From NCBI RefSeq assembly GCF_024713975.1, contig NC_091114.1, positions 10,884,001 to 10,948,000 of the forward strand: a stretch of 64,000 bases of DNA, in the 5' to 3' direction. The notes below the pieces were generated by a model. That model ran no database searches. It had not been told where the DNA came from and saw only the letters and a program-made list of their open reading frames with translations. The DNA comes from Paralichthys olivaceus (Eukaryota; Chordata; Actinopteri; Pleuronectiformes; Paralichthyidae). Below are positions 37,601 through 49,118 of this stretch, piece after piece (within the stretch, counting starts at the first letter, position 1; every line of letters starts with the position of its first letter). The position numbers and the translations under genes are program-made.

Positions 37601-40600
37601 CTACAAATAAGAAACAGCAATAGTGAAAAGTAAGATCAGAGATGTCTCTTCTTGACTCAATGACGACGCGGAACCGCTGACACATTGTATTCTCATCCGT
37701 GCATCAACAGTGATGTGTTTGAAACTAAAAGGCAGTAGTGTGAATGTAGCCTACATAAACCCATTGAGAGAGATTATACAAACATGTAACACACCATTAG
37801 TTGTGTTATCTGCACTCGCATAAGTTCCTGAGCAGCTTCTGCATATGAACCGTCCAGTTTGAGAACTTCACCGAAGGACTGAGCAGCCTCATTATACCTC
37901 TGCAGGAAGAAGAAAGAGAGAAAGAAGATGAACTCTCCTCACTCTCTACTTTGGGACTAAATCAAAACGTTGAGACTCATTGACCGTGACCACTAATCAG
38001 CCCAGTTATTCATGTTCACAGCAACTGCGAGTCAAAACAAGTCTGAGTAAATAATGTGAGCCTGTGCAGCTCAGTGACACTTCAAATTAATTTGAGTTGC
38101 AACGAGGCCAGCGTGAACTCAAAGTCATTCCAACCTGAAAGGATGAGGGTAAACAAAACCAAGTGAAAGAAGTTACTTATTCACAGCCACAAACACTGAA
38201 GCGTGGGTCATGTTAATGGAGTGTAAAAGAACAAAAATCTCTCTGTGCAGGATTGAGATATCATGTACAAGAAGCCAAAAACCTTTTTTTGTTTTGTGAG
38301 GTCACTGTGATCTCGACTTTTGACCACCAAAATCTAGTTAATTCATCTTTGACCACATGTGAAAGTCTGTTCACGAGAATGGGACGGACAGAAAACGTGA
38401 TGCAAGTAAAACCAGCATGAAACATTTTACAGTTTTGAAATATCTGCACATATTTTCTTATTTCATTGAGATCTTTACCTTTAGACCGGCCAGAGCTCTG
38501 CCCTTCCTAAAGCGACCTTTAACCCAGCCTGGACACAAATTAACACACAGCTCTGCATCTGTCAGCGCCTTCTCATATTGTTTCATCTTTTCAAAACAGA
38601 AGGAACGATTCCCAAACAACCTGCGACAGAAACAATAAGATTAAGTAAAAAAAAAAACAGTGGTGGTATGAGCATCATGTGCACATTTACTGTGAATGAA
38701 GTAGAGCTCTTACTTAAACTCTGTAGGGTTGTATTTAATTGCGTCAGTGAAGTATTTCACAGCCATATTAAAGTCTCCAGAACTTGCAAATCTATTTCCA
38801 ATAACTGTAGGGGCAAAAGAATAGATTATTCAAATATAAATCATCATATACATTTTGCCTGCAAATGATTATGAGGACATGTGTCATCATCAACAAGTTG
38901 CATAGAGCTTGTGCACAATTCAGGCAAAACCCACCTGCGAGCTCAGTACTTATTTTTATATTATCTTCAATGGTGGGGATGCTACAGGCAGAAGAGGCCT
39001 GATCAGGCTGGAAGAGAGAATTGAGATGAGCAGTTTTATCCCGTGTAATAAAAAACAATCAAGTGATTATTACAGTTTTATGGTCGTTAATCGAAGAGTT
39101 ATCAGTTGTGTTTCTTTTGCGAGATCAATCACCTCTGGCTGTCTGGTTTTACTTTCCTTAACCGGGACCTTCTTCTCTTTCCTCTCAGGCTTCGGCTTCT
39201 TCTCCATTTTACGCTTGGCTATGAGAGCAGCTTTAGTCACAAAAGTACTTGTCATGTCCAATTCCTTAAAAGATAAAGAAATAAAACATTAGGAACAGAA
39301 ATACAACGAACCCCAGTTGTTAAGCCTGTTAAATATCAATATTCTAAACCTGCATCCCTGCATAAAAACCTTCGCTAAGGAGGTTGTTTTTGTTGGTGAA
39401 ACATCCATGAAACTTGGCGGAAGGATGAGACATGAGCCAAGAAAGAACCCAATACATTCTGGCATGAACAAAAAGACAAAGGGGCAGACCCAGGAGTTTT
39501 CCTGGAGAATTATTCATGTTTCTTGATGAAACAAATCATGCATGGTTAAAGGACTGATATCTGCGAGTGTGTTATTTGGTGTAGCTTGAGTGAATTTAAG
39601 GGGGACTGTTGGGCCTTGGCAGAAGAATATGCTCTATATGTGTTCATATGTCACATGCTAGATATGAGTAAGAGAAGTATTAATAGATTAACTTCCTGTG
39701 TCATGTTTAAACGTGCGGCATGCAGCACAGAAAGTCATCATCTTAGATTCCTCAGATCAAATAGGTAGAAGAAAATTACAAGAGTGCAGGGATCAGATTT
39801 GAAATGTGAAACCTCATTCTGTGTAATAACAGATGTATGAATTGCAGTAATAACAGGAGCACTTGGTACCTCACTTTCAAAGGTTTCATTCTCAGTGTTG
39901 CTATCTTCACCACTCGATTCGCCATCACTGCTCTCTGTATCTTGAGCTGAAGTCGACTTTTTAACACTGGAATCTGTATCATCTTTTTGTTTCCCATCAA
40001 CGGGTTTACTATCCTCTGCTTTAGATTGCTGTGCATCAGTTTCTCCCTGCAAATCAAGAAAACACAAACATTACGTGAAGACTTGAGAATGAAACTTGAC
40101 GAGTTTATTTTTAAGGTTCCCTTTTAAAAAGATGTTAAACATAGGATTTTACCTTTTCGGCTTTTAGGAGGTTCTGTTTTTCCTTCTCAAGCTGTTTTTT
40201 CCTCTTCTGATTCTGTTTGACAAGAATGCACAAAAGCTTTATCTACATATTTGAACACTCACTTATTACAATAATTTTCTTTTTAACCAGAGACAGAATT
40301 TACCTGTTTCTTAAGCTTCTTCTTCTCAGCCTTTTCTGTCTTTTTTCTAATTTCTTCAAGTAATCTGGCATTTCTTTCAGCTTCCTACCAGAGTTATATA
40401 ACAAACATTAACCAGCGGAACTCTACAGAATCACGTCTCATCTTTAAAACATCAACATCAAGGACAGATACAACAAAAGTGAACTTACACTCTCTTTGAC
40501 CTGAGGAGTTGGAGGGGATGGGCGAGGAATGTCACCAGTGTGATAACGCGGTGGAGGTAACCATCTCGTAATTCCATCATCATCCTCATCCGTGTATTCC

Positions 40601-42246
40601 AGACCTGTGAAGAAAAAGTTTGTCATAAAAAAATATAAGACTGTGTTGTGTGTGTGTATATGTCAAATCTTAAATGTAAATCATACCCCGGAGTCCAAAG
40701 TTGACAATCCTTTGAAGGCTACGGTCTCTGTTCAACATACCCACAACCTTCTGCTATTAAACAGGAGAGAAAGACATGTCAAAGGGCATTTTACCTAGTT
40801 GCTGACAATCATCATATCAGCCTTTAAACTTTCGTTTTCCCAAACTAGGCTGCCCTCCACCCCCTAAGTATAGTCAAAGCAAAACAAGGTTAATTTGTTT
40901 CTGAGGAATCTGATGCCAGTACGGACTGCAGTTAGGTTTCACTTTCCTTTGCCCTGGGGCTGCTCTGAGATCATCAGGAGTCCAGCCACTTCCTTTCTGA
41001 AGGCACAACAGACTGCATCTCATTTGTTGAGACTGTCTTTTAAAAGTAAAGATAAGTGAGGCAGTAAGACCAATCTTTCAAAGGTAGCAGAGGTCAAATC
41101 CTTTTTGGAGTTTTGTGACGACCTGATGTGACAGATGTGGTTTTGTTGAGGATATTGCAGATGACTCAGCTAATTTTGGCCACATCACAAGTTTCGGTGA
41201 ACTACCACCAAGAACTTAAGAGAAAATGCTCTTTTGTGCGTGTTACCTCAGCCAAGGTACTACTACTACTACTACTACTACTACTAATAATAATAATAAA
41301 CTTTAGTTATATAGCTGTTTTTAAAAACATAGCTTACAATGTGCTTTGACAGCAAAGCAGGAAGAAGAAATATAAGAGAAATAACAATTCACAATGATGC
41401 AACGTGACAAGGAGGCCGGAAAACCTAGTTTAGCTGGAAACAAGGTAGGGTTCTAATGAAGTGAATAATATATAGAGCTGGGTGTGTCAGATGGAAACGT
41501 GAACATGCAAAAGCAGTGATATGAGAAGCAAAATAAAAGCTGAAAGTCCATAAAATGGGTTTTAAGAGGTGATTTAAAAGAAGTGGGAAGTCAGCTGAAT
41601 TCAGGAAGCAGAGAACTTCAGTGTCACAACAGCAGCAGCTATTTGACAGAAATGCTCATGTTGAAATTCGCAAAGTTTGTAATCGTGGCTCTGTTTTCGA
41701 TTTGATTGGATTGTCCAACACTGTAAAGACCATGCATGTACGTCCCCTGTGCTGTCTCTGTGTCTGTCTCCTTGATTGGCACAAGGAGCAGCAGCAGCAG
41801 CAGCAGCTGCGCAAACACAGCACACCTGTGTGCGGAACATCCACCGGAAGTGACCATGTGTGCACAACAGAGCAGGACAGGTCAGAGTCTGACGAGGTGA
41901 CCACCGTGTTAGAAACACTTCACCATGGCAGCTGCTCACACCTCTCGCTGTGTTCACCGCCGCGGACCCACCGCTGTCTCAGCAGAACGCACAAGCAGCA
42001 GGTGAATTAAAGAGCCGTACTTACGATCATGTCCATGTCCATAAACTCTGGAAAAGAAGAAGACACGTTTGATGTTTCAGTGTCACATCGAACCAGTGTG
42101 TGTGTGTGTGTGTTTTGCGATGATTCATTAGTTTTTCTTCCTGTCCAGCGGTTACCAGCTAATTCACCGCCCACGACTCCTCAGAGGAGGAATTAGCATC
42201 TGCGCTAAAGCGCTTCCTCACCCGTCTCGTCTCTGTACATCTCCAT
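34679..42246 (-). CDS. TTC31-like TPR / UBA-like / RRM protein
   Basis: Eighteen coding exons in transcript order: 42246-42222, 42047-42025, 40750-40687, 40604-40489, 40384-40304, 40212-40153, 40046-39870, 39264-39133, 39007-38935, 38804-38714, 38620-38479, 37899-37795, 37228-37129, 37036-36805, 36238-36164, 36070-35968, 35160-35045 and 34757-34679 (TGA). They sum to 1794 nt, 597 residues. Seen: an acidic start with MDMDM; a Lys/Glu-rich probable coiled coil (about 77-123); an acidic Ser-rich stretch (124-182); TPR helices with FGNRSFCFEK and GRFRKGRALAGL (about 250-360); a UBA-like segment (ECGFTREQSSNAL, about 364-394); a Pro/Gln-rich linker; and an RRM with RNP2-like VWVGNL and RNP1-like RCAFVNF (about 478-560). 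The TPR and coiled-coil part resembles vertebrate TTC31. The RRM suggests RNA binding, which is inference. The first two coding exons are tiny (25 and 23 nt) and rest on phase and splice sites only. Exact orthology is unsure. Confidence 0.82.
34744..34785. repeat. 42-bp perfect direct repeat, copy 1 (spans the last intron/exon junction)
   Basis: Identical to 38,845-38,886. On the gene's strand it comprises the branch/acceptor region plus the first 14 bases of the last exon of the TTC31-like gene. Confidence 0.9.
38240..38408 (+). mobile_element. dispersed repeat (ACTGTGATCTCGAC / GACCACCAAAATC type)
   Basis: Blocks GAGGTCACTGTGATCTCGAC, TTTGACCACCAAAATCTAGT and CACGAGAATGGGACGGACAG, in an order familiar from a common teleost interspersed repeat. 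One copy only in this window. Confidence 0.55.
38845..38886. repeat. 42-bp perfect direct repeat, copy 2 (inside an intron)
   Basis: Same 42 bases as 34,744-34,785, here inside the 130-base intron between exons 38,935-39,007 and 38,714-38,804. Confidence 0.9.
39355..39645 (+). mobile_element. dispersed repeat family A, copy 4
   Basis: CCTTCGCTAAGGAGGTTG, GAAACTTGGCGGAAGGATGA, CCAAGAAAGAACCCAATAC and GGGCCTTGGCAGAAGAATAT. It lies in an intron of the TTC31-like gene. Confidence 0.75.
41258..41299. repeat. (ACT)n-(AAT)n compound microsatellite
   Basis: About nine ACT units passing directly into four AAT units. Confidence 0.9.
41787..41808. repeat. (GCA)n microsatellite
   Basis: Seven GCA units. 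Confidence 0.9.
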
Positions 42247-42425
42247 GGTTCCCCCGCAGCTTCATATGCGCTTTAAATGCAGTTTATTACGCATTTATCT
42301 GCGTAACTCGTGCGTTTCAAAAGTTAGCAGCTAACTTTCGGCTCATGTCGCTCGCGCTCCCAACAAACATCGGCGTGAACGAGCGGAAGTCCGCTTGTTT
42401 CTGACGCATGCGCGCCGCAATGATG
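42247..42425 (-). promoter_or_regulatory. probable promoter of the TTC31-like gene
   Basis: CpG-rich stretch directly upstream of the ATG at 42,246. It includes GCATGCGC at about 42,405, which resembles an NRF1 site (TGCGCATGCGC consensus), typical of TATA-less housekeeping promoters. No TATA box is evident. The transcription start cannot be fixed from sequence alone. Confidence 0.5.
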
Positions 42426-42429
42426 CTGC

Positions 42430-44219
42430 CGTTGCTGCCCTCTGCTGGACAGATGTGTCCTCCCTGCATTATATCATTTACATGATTTATTTAACAATGC
42501 TTTATAAAATATTACTTTATATTATATTGATTTTCTGCAACATCTATCTGTGTTGTAACATTAGTAATGTGAATGTAGTAATTGTGCCTTTATTTTAACT
42601 TTTACAGTTTATTTACATTTATTGGGAGTTAATGAATTAATTTTATTCTAGAATAAAAAGAACGACAGATTGAACGTGTTCATGGTTCCTTATTATAAAG
42701 CCACAGTTTGGAACCTTAAGGTTTCTATGTGTTATTGTTATTGCTGTATTATATGGCTTCTTTTAATCTATGTATTACTATTAGTTCATATTACTTCATA
42801 CATCACAATGCTATAAAATATATTGTTTGTTAATATAATATAATGTGCACATATCTCATAATATTGCACATTGTACACTATATTTATGTATACTTATACC
42901 TATTTATATATATTTGACATATTTTATTTTTTCCACATATCAAGACTTTTGTAGTTGCAACAATTTTATAACTTTTGCACATTTATATATTCAGAGAAAT
43001 AACTGCTATATTAATTTATATAAAGGTTGGGTCTTTATATAATATGTGGAGCTTTCAGATGTTATTTCTTTAATGTCACATGTATTTCTCGTAAAAGGCT
43101 CTTAAATGAATTTTTGACTTCTGACTCTTGTGCTCTGAAAACGTTTAACATTTAATCTCAAACGGACTTGTAAAGTTGTATGTATATTATGTTTATTCTG
43201 TGTGTAGGCAATTAAAAAGCCATTTCTCTCAATTGCTTTGAAAACCCAGCTCAAGTTGATAATAAATTGACACAGAGAAAGTGGGATCATATTAAATCTT
43301 CAATGCATCACTCAGTTAATCATTATCATACATGCATTCACACATCACATTCAGAATTAGTTCAGGTAGACGACCACGTGTAGTTTTAAACAACCACACA
43401 CAAAAAATACCATTATTTAACAGTCAAATATAGAAATTATATATTGGAAATATTTATATATTATCCCCCCTATTTGTTTGTAAAATATCTTGCACAACAA
43501 ACATTATCACACATTTAAAAACCTGCAAAATAAAAACTTTGAAAGTGTAGTAAATACAACATAAGGAATGCCAATTCCAAGGAATCAGATCTTATACAAT
43601 CGTCAACACATTTCCTGTCAGTAAAAATTAAATAACTAATGTATTTGTATTAAAGTAGCATCATTAAGATTGTGGTAGTTCACATTGTCTGTGCATGAGC
43701 CTGTGGATTCCAATGTTGCAGTTTCCCCAGTGTGGGGAAGTCGATCTTATCTTCAAAGCAAAGTCAGCCCAAAAAACCTGTCCTCTGCTAAAGAAGCCTC
43801 TGTATTCATTCATTCAGAATTAATTAACACTGTGCTTTAAGTTACAATATTTCAGTAACAAATGTTGAGTAACTTTTTGATTTAAAACTGCAATCGGCTC
43901 GATATCCTGCCTTCACCTCATACAAGACAATGCCTTACAGAATTATGAAGCATCACGTGACTTCTTTCACAATGAGTGAAAGTGCAGCAGCACTTCTCGC
44001 TCCCTTTGAACTCAAAGCGGAGCAGCCTTTTCTTGGTCAAGAGGAACAACCTGGCTTATCTCTTCGCCATAGAGTTCAAAGGTCCACCCTGAGTCATTAA
44101 CTCTCAAATCAATAACCACATTGTAAAGTGACTAAGAGTAATGGAAAAAACGGTTTTGGGTTCATCTTATCTAACTGAGAATAAAAGTAAGGAAACTGCC
44201 ATCGGTCTCTCTATTGAGA
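42430..44219. other. intergenic AT-rich DNA and mfsd8 3' flank
   Basis: 42,480-43,060 is very AT-rich with TTGCACATTTATAT-type strings, resembling the decayed 3' end of a LINE. No gene seen. The mfsd8 stop codon itself overlaps an AATAAA (44,225-44,220), too close to serve alone; the true 3' end is not located. Confidence 0.45.
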
Positions 44220-44220
44220 T

Positions 44221-47200
44221 TTATTCTACCGTCCGTCCGTGGCGTACAGAGAATGCGATGAGTCTGTGGTAAACAGAGCTCAGGAGGACGATGGCCCCTA
44301 TCACCATCCCGCAGATGAGGCTGAAGGCCCAGCGAGGTCCCAAGATCGTGTAAACCTGGGAGACGAAAACAGGACCCAATGTCCGTGCACCGCTGCCAGA
44401 GGCCGTCAACCACCCCATGTACACACCCTGCAGCGAGAAAATCCACATTAATGATTCTCAAATGCATTCAACCATTTCATCATGTTTTAAAAATAAAGCA
44501 CCTTATCCTATAATCTACTATAATCTTCTCACCTGAGGTTTGGGTCCGAGGATTTTGGAATAAAGTGTGTAGGACATGACGTTGCAGGCTGGGTATCCCA
44601 TGCCAATCAAGATGTCAGCTGAGATGTACTGACCGATGTGTATTGCGGGAGTATACTGGCACCAGGTCTGTTGATACGGGCATCCTGTTGGTTCTAAAGA
44701 GCTGTTGGAGGCTAACGTGGCCTCAGATATGTGACTGACCAATGAGTTGTTTTTTAGGTCTGGGTTCGGAAGAGAAAAAAATATTAATAAATCATTTTTC
44801 ACTTCAACGGAAACATCTTGTGCCATTAAAACAATCCATACCCGCCCACTGGATTTTTGGGTAATGATTCCCCCATGGAAGCAGGGTAAAGAAACCACAG
44901 AATATAATGGCCAATCCTACCAGCAACACAGGACGATCCCCAACCCTGGCAGGAAGTAAACATCCCTGGTGTTTAACATAACTATGACAAGTTCAGGAGT
45001 AGTTGTCTTCAACAAATTCACGAGGAGCTGTACCTTTGAGAAGCCACTTTTACAACAAGGAACACAACGATGGATTCAAATCCAATGCAGCACATGATGA
45101 TGCCATTGTATATTACAGCTTCTTTCCTTGTCCAGGCGAACATGTCCATGGAAAAAGGGGTGGCGATTCTGCAAAATCATAAACAAGTGAAACCAGTCAA
45201 GTGTAAATTCGCAGGCATGAGATACTAAGAACTGTCTGTTACACGCCGATTCGACTGCTTCTGTATTCTGCAATGAAATACGTACGTCTCAAAGATGGCA
45301 AAGATGAACATGACCATGAAGAAGAGGACGTTGGAGGTCAGGACAGCTATGTAATCAATGGTTTCCTCAGTTTCTTCACTAATGTCATCTCTATCTATAG
45401 CAGAAGAAAAGGGGGGGGCAATAAATGCTTTAACCAGGAAACACTGGGATTCACGCTGTAAAGCAGCTTTCAGACATGCACTGAAGTCCGGGTATCTTCC
45501 TGAAAATTTCCAGTGGGGCTGTAGAAGAGAAGGTCTGAGTCAGTTGCTCCACACATTTTCCAGAACGAATCCTCTCAGTCCCCTAGTTAATTGGGCTGAG
45601 ACCATTTGAAAAGACAGCAAGAAGAATTCCAGAAAATTTACAGCGAGCGAGTCGGCGTGTTGATAATGTTTCTAAGACACAACAAATGCATACTGGAAGG
45701 ATACAGATATCTCAGAAAGAATTAATGTGAATTTTTCATCACAATATCTACTTTGCATTTGTGTTCAATTAAAACATGTGTTCTTAAAAAGCAGAGCAGG
45801 ACATCACATACCTTCTGTTATGACGTTGATGGCTTGGATGTGTCTTCCATGATCATCCACACGATGCTCTCTGTTGATGAACATAGTAAGGTTATCTTTG
45901 TTCCATGTATTTAAATATCAAAAACTACGTGAGCACTTTACATATTGTGTATCTGTGCAGGGGAAATCATCACCTCAGCACCAACAGGACCAGCAGGATG
46001 TTGATGAGGCCAAAAGCTGCAGCCAGTAAAGCAGGAGCAGTGTACATGTTGAGCTGCAGATCTATGAACTTCACCGTGAAACCGTGCTCGCCGATGAACG
46101 ACAGGCACGCCTGAAGTGCTGTCAAATGCAAACACATGCAAATGTTAAGAATTAAACCAAAAACTTCTGTCCTTGTTGACTTTTCAAAGCATACACTACA
46201 CTGACAGCACGCTGGGCAGCTTTGCATGATCATAACAACATGCAGGCATCGTTACCCGGTCCGAGGATGAAACCCAGGGCCTGACAGGCGCTCATGTTCG
46301 CCATAGCACCGGTTCTCTCCTTGAGCGATGTTGCCTCAGCAACATACGACCTCACCACAGCAACGTTGCCTGCCACGAAAAGACCAAATCTACTTTTAGA
46401 GGATGTGTGACACTGATCATCAAATTGCAAATGGGGGGTAATGTACATATGTTTGAGAGAAAATAAGAATCCCACACATCACCTGCTCCAAAGCCGACAA
46501 AAGCTCTGGACAAGAGGATGTGGAACTTGTTGCTGGTCGTGGGCAGGTATGCATAGGCGTAATAGATATTGCCCAACAGGTTGATGAAAATGGAGCACAC
46601 CAGTGGCTCCCTGCGTGGTCGGTGATTAGACCACAGGCCGAAAATGGGTGAGGCCACCATCTGACCGAGGCTGTAGGCTGCCACCACCCATCCCAGGAAG
46701 CTGGCGTTGGCGCTTGCATCCATCTATGTGAAAAACAGATAGAAGAAAAAGTAAAAGCACAAGAATGACTTTTTTTACTATGCAATACTATGAACAAGTA
46801 CCATCATTGACACATGCAGATATATTTGACGTGGGAAGTCTTCCTGCTGAATCCAAAGTTGAGTCCCTAAGTGATTATATATAATCTTTGACTTCCTTTT
46901 TACCCTGCATTTGCATTTAAACAGCAAAAGCACTGCCCCTTAATCAAAACAAATTCAGAGTCACACATACCTTATGCAAATAGGGCCAAAGTGATGTGAT
47001 GACTATAGTGAAACCTGAAAGTGAACACAACACATTGATGATTTGGATGCTGCCAAAAATCCCAAACTCCATACCAAACACAACATATTCAGAGTCTATG
47101 AGGGAAACAACATAAATAAAACCTATTCATCTCTTAAGGTGCATGTTCTTCCCATGTCTGCATTTACCTCAGCTACTCCAGCGTCCTGCCACAGTCCAAA

Positions 47201-47902
47201 GACACATAGTGGTTAGGTTAACTGGAGACTTTGTTTACCCCTGAAACTCCAGAAGTGTTGTGTGGACTCAAACACTTCACCCACCGCTCCATCGACACAG
47301 TGGTGAGTAGATAATGGGGGAATTTTCATTTTTGGGTGAACTATCCCTTTAATATGTAACTTGTGGCTTTCCTCACCGACGCTGCTGAGGAACATGGTGA
47401 AGTACATGACTCTGATGGACCTCCACCGACTCCTGTAGTCTCCATCCTGGGAGTCATCGCTGCACATAAGGGGGGACAGGACAAGACAAGGGGACAGAAC
47501 AGGAAAGGCCAAGATGAGACAGGACAAGACAAGACAAGGGGACAGTACAGGACAGGACAAGACAAGACAAGGGGACAGTACAGGCAAAGACAGGATGATA
47601 GGACAGGACAAAACAAGACAAGGCAGGAGGACAGTACATGACAGGACAGGACAAGACAAGGGGAAAGGACAGGTGGTGTGAAGTTACTGACAGGCTGGTA
47701 AAACAGTCTAACATGAATGCTTTACACAATGCACGGTATTCACTTCAGTGTTCTGCAATGTTTGTGCAGTTGCATCACTCCGTGTTTACGGATCTAATAA
47801 CTCAGCTGAACTCTGTAGTTCGTGGTTGAACTCTCGCCCTCACCTGCTGGCATCGTCCCGGAGCAGCGGCGTGTCATCGTCGGAGTCAACAAGTAGCGAC
47901 AT
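44221..47902 (-). CDS. mfsd8: major facilitator superfamily domain-containing protein 8 (CLN7)
   Basis: Twelve coding exons in transcript order: 47902-47844, 47459-47377, 47014-46971, 46723-46483, 46369-46256, 46118-45974, 45870-45812, 45394-45286, 45168-45034, 44945-44842, 44759-44533 and 44427-44221 (TAA). All are GT-AG and in phase; total 1527 nt, 508 residues (human 518). MFSD8 is a polytopic lysosomal membrane protein whose loss causes neuronal ceroid lipofuscinosis type 7 in people; it is described as a lysosomal anion channel/transporter. Diagnostic strings: [65 protein letters not shown] and [15 protein letters not shown]. The N-terminus carries an acidic dileucine motif (DDTPLL), as expected for lysosomal sorting. 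NNS and NSS sequons lie in the large luminal loop (about 365-390). The gene looks intact. Most introns are short; the first (47,460-47,843) holds a minisatellite. Confidence 0.97.
45455..45700 (+). mobile_element. dispersed repeat family B, copy 2
   Basis: GCAGCTTTCAGACATGCACT, GAAGTCCGGGTATCTTCCTG, then GTGTTGATAATGTTTCTAAG. Located in the mfsd8 intron between exons 45,812-45,870 and 45,286-45,394. Confidence 0.6.
47200..47355. mobile_element. non-autonomous repeat terminus
   Basis: Ends in TTTTGGGTGAACTATCCCTT and contains CACAACACTTCTGGAGTTTC read on the minus strand. The AAGGGATAGTTCACCC end is a very frequent fish repeat terminus. It ends just before mfsd8 exon 2. Confidence 0.6.
47470..47675. 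repeat. purine-rich minisatellite in mfsd8 intron 1
   Basis: About 200 bases built from GGACAGGACAAGACAAGG-type units with variants (GGGACAGTACAGGACA). The plus strand is almost all A and G with sparse C. Confidence 0.9.
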
Positions 47903-48260
47903 GTTCCCTGAAAACCCAGAGGGACGGAGTCGCCAACTTTGCAGATATGAAACTGTGCTGCTACTTCGCCATTCAGCAGCGGGACAACTGCGCTACACCG
48001 AAATACAGCCCCCGGGCGGCTAGCTAGCTACGGTAGCAACCCGAGCTAGCATTCGCATTGTTATATGATACAACTCTGGTCTAACCTGCTCCACACGTGA
48101 TGCTCGGAGTCATTTCAACCCGACGTCCTTACACAAGCTAGGTGGCTAATTGGACTATGGCACCAGACAACAATTCATTAGCAATAAAGCTAACGTACTT
48201 GAAATGGAAACTTCCGGTCAGGCTTTTCAAAATAACCTCAAATCACTAATTAATCAAAAT
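47903..48260 (-). promoter_or_regulatory. probable mfsd8 promoter / 5' region
   Basis: About 360 bases upstream of the mfsd8 ATG, with moderate CpG content and a GCTAGCTAGCTA-type short repeat near 48,020. No clear TATA box. Called from position only. Confidence 0.35.
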
Positions 48261-49118
48261 GAAATGTCATGTTTGTTTTCATTGAGAGCAACTACTCGCA
48301 TCCATATATAGTCATACATAGACTGTATATGTATGTACAGTCATAATAAGGCATAATCTTAATTTGTTAGCGTTGTAGTACAGCTATTACCGACTTCGTG
48401 GTTTTATTTTGGAGACAATATCACACAACATCCGGGTGTTTTCCGTCCACCTTGACGCAGAAAACTCACGTGTTAGAAATCACATAAACATGTCAGAGCA
48501 GTGGATCAGGTCCCGTGTGCTCCATTAAAGCGTGGAGCATTTTACATGTGAACACAAATACACTTATTATAAAGGCTCTTATTATAATGTGACGCACTGT
48601 GATCTGAAGTTCAGGTTCAAGGGTCTAAGAAGAACAAGATGCTGCAAACACCTTTACATTTCTGTGCTTCTTGTTATTGTGGAATTTATTTTGTGAGTGT
48701 TTGCATGTTGGCGTTTGCACGAATACACCGGAGCAAATGTTGTGTTACTCCATTCAACAAAAGAATCCAGTCCTTCGTGGGGGGGGGGGGGGGGGGGGGG
48801 CTCCCAGCTGAGGGGCCCCATGATCTCCCCTGCTTTGCAGATCAGGTAGCGACGCCCCTGCTGCCATCAGAGTGTATCTGCGCCCTGGTGGTGAATCCTG
48901 GTAGCTGAATCTAAAAACTGCGTTTTATGGAAAGTGAAAGGGAGAGTGAACGTGCAGACAAAGATCAAACACTTTCGTCTTTCATTTTCAAGGTCCACGA
49001 GGAAATTTGCTCGATTACGGGAGCTCGGATCTGATTCTAAACCTGAACTAGGTGTTGATTTCTGTCTTTGAAGTCAAATCCTGGACTGGCTTGAAGCATA
49101 TTTCCATCTGGGATCACG
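48261..49118. other. intergenic DNA and probable 5' UTR of the butyrophilin-like gene
   Basis: Contains a 22-base G homopolymer (48,779-48,800). The open frame 48,639-48,908 runs through the homopolymer and is not credible. Sequence from about 48,950 may be 5' UTR. Confidence 0.45.
48779..48800. repeat. G homopolymer (22 bases)
   Basis: Uninterrupted run of G followed by CTCCCAGCTG. Confidence 0.9.

Larger units (their letters stand above)
40751..42024. other. second intron of the TTC31-like gene
   Basis: No further exon is needed by phase. Holds an (ACT)n/(AAT)n run at 41,258-41,299 and a (GCA)n run at 41,787-41,808. Antisense open frames at 41,601-41,957 look random. Confidence 0.55.

Noticed and set aside
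41601..42010. Overlapping frames on both strands near the (GCA)n run
   Set aside because: Driven by the trinucleotide repeat; no splice sites or homology.
42480..43060. Possible coding LINE remnant
   Set aside because: AT-rich with no reverse transcriptase or endonuclease motif in any frame; at most a 3' tail.
47213..47659. 148-codon minus-strand frame rich in Ser/Cys/Leu/Val repeats
   Set aside because: It is the purine minisatellite read through, overlapping mfsd8 exon 2 in the wrong frame.
48639..48908. 89-codon frame before the butyrophilin-like gene
   Set aside because: It crosses the 22-base G run, giving a poly-Gly tract; no domain seen.
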